Shown here piece by piece: positions 42,271-45,044 of a DNA stretch of 45,044 bases. A program made the position numbers and the translations under genes. Source of the DNA: Sporosarcina sp. NCCP-2222 (GTDB lineage: Bacteria; Bacillota; Bacilli; Bacillales_A; Planococcaceae); the NCBI RefSeq assembly GCF_023168145.1, contig NZ_BQYK01000002.1:1-45044 (forward strand), written 5' to 3'. The notes beneath the pieces are model-generated. The model was not told where the DNA came from, searched no databases, and saw only the letters and a list, made by a program, of their open reading frames with translations. Every line of letters starts with the position of its first letter. Position 1 is the stretch's first letter.

Positions 42271-42426
42271 ATGGGTAAAGTATTATGGTTTATCATCGTA
42301 CTCTTACTAGCTTTCTGGATCATCGGTTTTGCAATGAAGATCGGCGGAGGGCTAATTCATCTATTACTTCTCATTGCCGGAATCATCTTTGTCATTCAAC
42401 TTTTGACCGGACGACGATCAGTGTAG
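42271..42426 (+). CDS. Small hydrophobic protein, lmo0937 (DUF5670) family
   Basis: A 51-residue protein almost entirely made of two membrane helices (about residues 4-22 and 26-45) with a basic end, GRRSV. It resembles the lmo0937-family small proteins of Firmicutes, many of which are stress-induced; function unknown. AAAGGAG precedes the ATG at 8 bases. A sigma-B-type promoter lies upstream and a terminator follows the stop. Confidence 0.85.
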   Translation: MGKVLWFIIVLLLAFWIIGFAMKIGGGLIHLLLLIAGIIFVIQLLTGRRSV

Positions 42427-42429
42427 CGG

Positions 42430-42455
42430 AAAGGATGCCTATATAGGCATCCTTT
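42430..42455. terminator. terminator of the 51-residue gene
   Basis: AAAGGATGCC pairs with GGCATCCTTT around TATATA and is followed by TCATTTTG; on the minus strand it ends the convergent GNAT fusion gene. Confidence 0.82.
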
Positions 42456-43577
42456 TCATTTTGAATCTATTTCTATTTTCGCATAGATGCACGTATTCCG
42501 TAACTGTTTTCCATCTGCAGACAATGAATCTTGGTGCAGGAGACCTTCCAGCTGGTAACCTGCCCGCTCGGCAACCGCCCGGCTTCTTACATTTTCTTCA
42601 TCACAGCGAATTTCCACCCGGTTGGCCCCGAGCTCCTCAAATGCAAAACGGGTAATCCGTTTCACCGCTTCGGTCATATAACCGTGCCCTTCGTATCTTG
42701 AATCCATCCAATAGCCGATTTCAAACTTTGGAATTTCCCAATTGATCCGATGCAAACCCGAAGAACCAATGAATTCACCTGTTTCTTTCGAAAACAGATG
42801 AAGGCGTAAATCCTCTCTCGTTATGAAATCCGCAATCGACTTTCGCAAGCTTTCTTCTACTGTCGCTAGTTCTGGCATGGACTGGGCCCAAATCATCCAT
42901 TCCCGCAAGGCAGGCAATGAGTTGCGCTGCGCATTCCATACATCCAGTGCATCTCCCATATCGGGCATCCGGATAATCAGCCGTTCCGATTCGAAACGAT
43001 CCGGAAAACTCGGAATGCGTTTCACACCAAATTTCTTACTGAATTGCTCATCCTCCCACTGGACGGGCGTCGTCGTGCCCGCAAGGAAATCCTCGCGAGT
43101 CATTCCATATGTCACGGCATCATAATAGGAATTCTCTTTGGGCGAAAACCAAGCGTTCCGCAAATGGGCCTCTTTGACGAACCCAGCCCGTTCGAACGTC
43201 TTCCGCATCGCCAAGTTATCCTGTCTTGTATGCCCCTCCAACCGGATTTTATCTTCAGGAAGTCCAAATACGTATTCCGTCACAAGCCGCAACGCTTTTG
43301 GGCCGTACCCGAATCCACGGTATCGATCCGCAATCCGCAGATCAAAAAGCGGTATTTCATCCTGCAAATCATAAATCTTAACGATTCCGACTATATCCTC
43401 GGTGTCATTCTCGACCCAGAATGTTTTCACCTCATCGGATTCATAGCCGCCCTCTTCGATCGTTTTCTCAATCAAATCCCGTTCCAAATGTGCATTGCCA
43501 TGAAATGGCCATGTATTCGTCGTCAAAAAGTGAATCAGCTGCTCCTGTTCCTCGATCGTCCATTCTCTCAATTGCAT
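42456..43577 (-). CDS. Two-domain GNAT acetyltransferase (RimJ/RimL-like tandem)
   Basis: A 373-residue protein with two complete GNAT domains in one chain. Domain 1 (about 1-165) has RYRGFGYGPKALRLVTEYVF and NLAMRKTFERAGFV; domain 2 (about 190-373) has SRYEGHGYMTEAVKRITRFAF and NVRSRAVAERAGYQLEGLL. Both keep the acetyl-CoA-binding glycine signature, so both could be active. The linker is around residues 167-190. RimJ/RimL-like members acetylate protein N-termini or small molecules; the substrates here are unknown. Starts with ATG at 43577. Confidence 0.85.
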   Translation of the reverse strand: MQLREWTIEEQEQLIHFLTTNTWPFHGNAHLERDLIEKTIEEGGYESDEVKTFWVENDTEDIVGIVKIYDLQDEIPLFDLRIADRYRGFGYGPKALRLVTEYVFGLPEDKIRLEGHTRQDNLAMRKTFERAGFVKEAHLRNAWFSPKENSYYDAVTYGMTREDFLAGTTTPVQWEDEQFSKKFGVKRIPSFPDRFESERLIIRMPDMGDALDVWNAQRNSLPALREWMIWAQSMPELATVEESLRKSIADFITREDLRLHLFSKETGEFIGSSGLHRINWEIPKFEIGYWMDSRYEGHGYMTEAVKRITRFAFEELGANRVEIRCDEENVRSRAVAERAGYQLEGLLHQDSLSADGKQLRNTCIYAKIEIDSK

Positions 43578-43606
43578 AGCCTATCCCTCCGTCTCTCCGC
43601 CGCTCC

Positions 43607-45044
43607 TTACTTTTGGATTCGCATCAATCGCAAGGAATTCAATACAACGAGCAACGTTGCACCCATATCTGCGAATATGGCGATCCACAACGTCAACCAT
43701 CCTGGAATGATCAACAGCAGCGCTACAATTTTTAAGCCTAATGCAAACATAATATTTTCTTTGATAATCTGCAATGTTTTTCGGCTTAATTTCATCGTAT
43801 ATGGCAATTGATTCAAATCATCCGCCATTAAGGCGATGTCTGCCGTTTCCAGAGCCGCATCCGTTCCGGCCCCTCCCATCGCAATGCCGATGGATGATGC
43901 GGCAAGCGCAGGCGCGTCATTGATGCCGTCACCGACCATGGCAACACGTCCATAACGGCTTTTTAATTCTTTGATGGCAGTAAGTTTATCCTCAGGCATT
44001 AAACTAGCCCGGACATCCGTCACTCCAACAGCTTGGGCAATGGCCTGAGCAGTCGTTTCATGGTCGCCGGTCAGCATAACAGTGTGGCGGATTCCTACAG
44101 ATTTTAACCGTTCTAATACGTTCTGGCTCTCTTGTCGGACAGGATCCGCAACAGCAATCAATGCTCGGAAGCTTCCAGACGCAGCACACGCCATGACTGA
44201 TTTCCCTTCAGTTTGAAGTGTTCTTGCACGCTCCAGCAAATCCTGCGGGACTTCTGCGAGCTCCGAAATCCATTGGAGACTGCCAATATGAATCGTCTCC
44301 CCCGAAACATCGGCATACGCTCCTTTGCCTGTCACCGATTGAAAATTCTCCACTTCGGCAGGCTGCGCCCCTTCTGCTTTTGCATACTGGACGATTGCCT
44401 TTGCCAGCGGATGCTGTGACATGGACTCCACCGCTGCAATTTTGCCTAGAAGTGCAAGCGTATCGACAGAGGCTGCCGCCACAAAATCCGTCACCTCCGG
44501 ATAACCTTTCGTCAGTGTTCCGGTTTTATCAAAAGCGATGGCGTCCAAACGTCCCATCTCTTCTAAATGAACGCCGCCTTTAATTAATACTCCTTTACGC
44601 GCGGCATTGCCGATCGCTGTGACAATGGCAACAGGCGTTGAGACAACGAGAGCGCATGGACAGCCGACAACGAGCACTGCCAGGCCTTGATAGATCCACT
44701 GGTGCCACTCACCGCCGAAAAACGGAGGGACAATGGCAACAAGGAATGCAATTAAAATAATGATCGGCGTGTAGTATTTAGCAAATTTGTCTACAAACTT
44801 CTGGGATGGCGCTTTCTCTGCCTGCGCATCTTCCACCAGGTGAATAATCTTGGCTATGGTTGTATCATGGACAAGCTTTGTCACCTTGATTTCTAGTGCA
44901 CCCTCTTCATTCAACGTTCCAGCGAACACCTCATCATCCAATTCCTTCATCACAGGAACGGATTCTCCTGTGATCGCAGCCTGGTTCACAGTAGACTTCC
45001 CTGAAACGACAAGGCCATCCATCGCAATCTTCTGGCCAGGCTTG
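43607..45044 (-). CDS. cadA: Heavy-metal (Cd/Zn/Pb) P1B-type ATPase, 3' part
   Basis: The C-terminal 478 residues of a P1B-type ATPase; the gene runs off the window end, so the metal-binding N-terminus and first helices are missing. Visible motifs: TGES (actuator), CPC in the metal-binding helix (GCPCALV), the phosphorylation site [18 protein letters not shown], and [13 protein letters not shown] plus the QHPLA pattern fits the Cd2+/Zn2+/Pb2+ exporters (CadA/ZntA) rather than copper pumps. It exports toxic divalent metals. No cadC-like repressor lies in the window. Confidence 0.9.
   Translation of the reverse strand, partial: KPGQKIAMDGLVVSGKSTVNQAAITGESVPVMKELDDEVFAGTLNEEGALEIKVTKLVHDTTIAKIIHLVEDAQAEKAPSQKFVDKFAKYYTPIIILIAFLVAIVPPFFGGEWHQWIYQGLAVLVVGCPCALVVSTPVAIVTAIGNAARKGVLIKGGVHLEEMGRLDAIAFDKTGTLTKGYPEVTDFVAAASVDTLALLGKIAAVESMSQHPLAKAIVQYAKAEGAQPAEVENFQSVTGKGAYADVSGETIHIGSLQWISELAEVPQDLLERARTLQTEGKSVMACAASGSFRALIAVADPVRQESQNVLERLKSVGIRHTVMLTGDHETTAQAIAQAVGVTDVRASLMPEDKLTAIKELKSRYGRVAMVGDGINDAPALAASSIGIAMGGAGTDAALETADIALMADDLNQLPYTMKLSRKTLQIIKENIMFALGLKIVALLLIIPGWLTLWIAIFADMGATLLVVLNSLRLMRIQK

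Overview
The window looks like chromosomal DNA of a low-to-moderate GC Gram-positive rod of the order Bacillales, most likely family Planococcaceae (Sporosarcina-like). The reasons are the Bacillus subtilis-like order ydbS-ydbT / rhomboid / acpS / ydcC / alr / ndoAI-ndoA / rsbRSTUVW-sigB-rsbX / tex / sprT / tRNAs / rRNA, the strong AGGAGG-type ribosome sites, and the protein sequences. The family-level assignment is an inference. I see no phage, insertion sequence, CRISPR array or plasmid gene; the window reads as core genome with a more variable right half.

Layout. 1-1212 (minus strand): the 5' end of a 16S rRNA gene, preceded by six tRNA genes (Glu, Gln, Lys, Leu, Arg, Gly in transcription order) with several consensus promoters and a small tandem hairpin repeat. 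1381-4013: sprT-like and tex. 4495-9356: the complete general-stress sigma-B module (rsbR, S, T, U, V, W, sigB, rsbX), with an autogenous sigma-B promoter in front of rsbV. 9888-13399: the MazEF-type ndoAI-ndoA toxin-antitoxin pair, alr, a LolA-like lipoprotein and acpS. 13469-18445: rhomboid protease, the YdbS/YdbT PH-domain membrane pair, and the DEAD-box helicase cshA with a long leader. 18790-24666: a carboxylesterase-like hydrolase, murF, ddl and two tandem FtsW/RodA paralogues, a cell-wall region together with alr. 24762-35789: a 47-residue small protein, three MFS transporters, a cytoplasmic S41 peptidase, an XRE-TPR regulator with two palindromic operators facing one MFS gene, a cystine symporter, cardiolipin synthase and an M15 carboxypeptidase. 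35843-45044: yidC, small membrane and stress proteins, several GNAT acetyltransferases, a DUF1002 secreted protein, cvfB, mntR and the 3' part of a heavy-metal P-type ATPase.

How the genes work together. The rsb genes form the stressosome/partner-switch that releases sigma-B. Besides the autogenous rsbV promoter, three other good sigma-B promoter matches (GTTT-like box, exactly 14 bases, GGGTA-like box) lie in front of a YtxH-like protein, a 35-residue membrane peptide and a 51-residue hydrophobic protein, so part of the sigma-B regulon appears to be encoded about 30 kb away in the same window. Alr, Ddl, MurF, the FtsW/RodA pair and the M15 carboxypeptidase cover successive steps of D-Ala supply, precursor synthesis, glycan polymerisation and trimming. 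The clearest newly readable circuit is the XRE-TPR/MFS divergon at 27744-30391.

Non-coding highlights: three intergenic arrays of degenerate repeats with a period of about 20.5 bases (4239-4396, 14131-14350, 16663-16870), GNRA-capped mini-hairpins in the tRNA cluster, and an unusually frequent use of TTG start codons.
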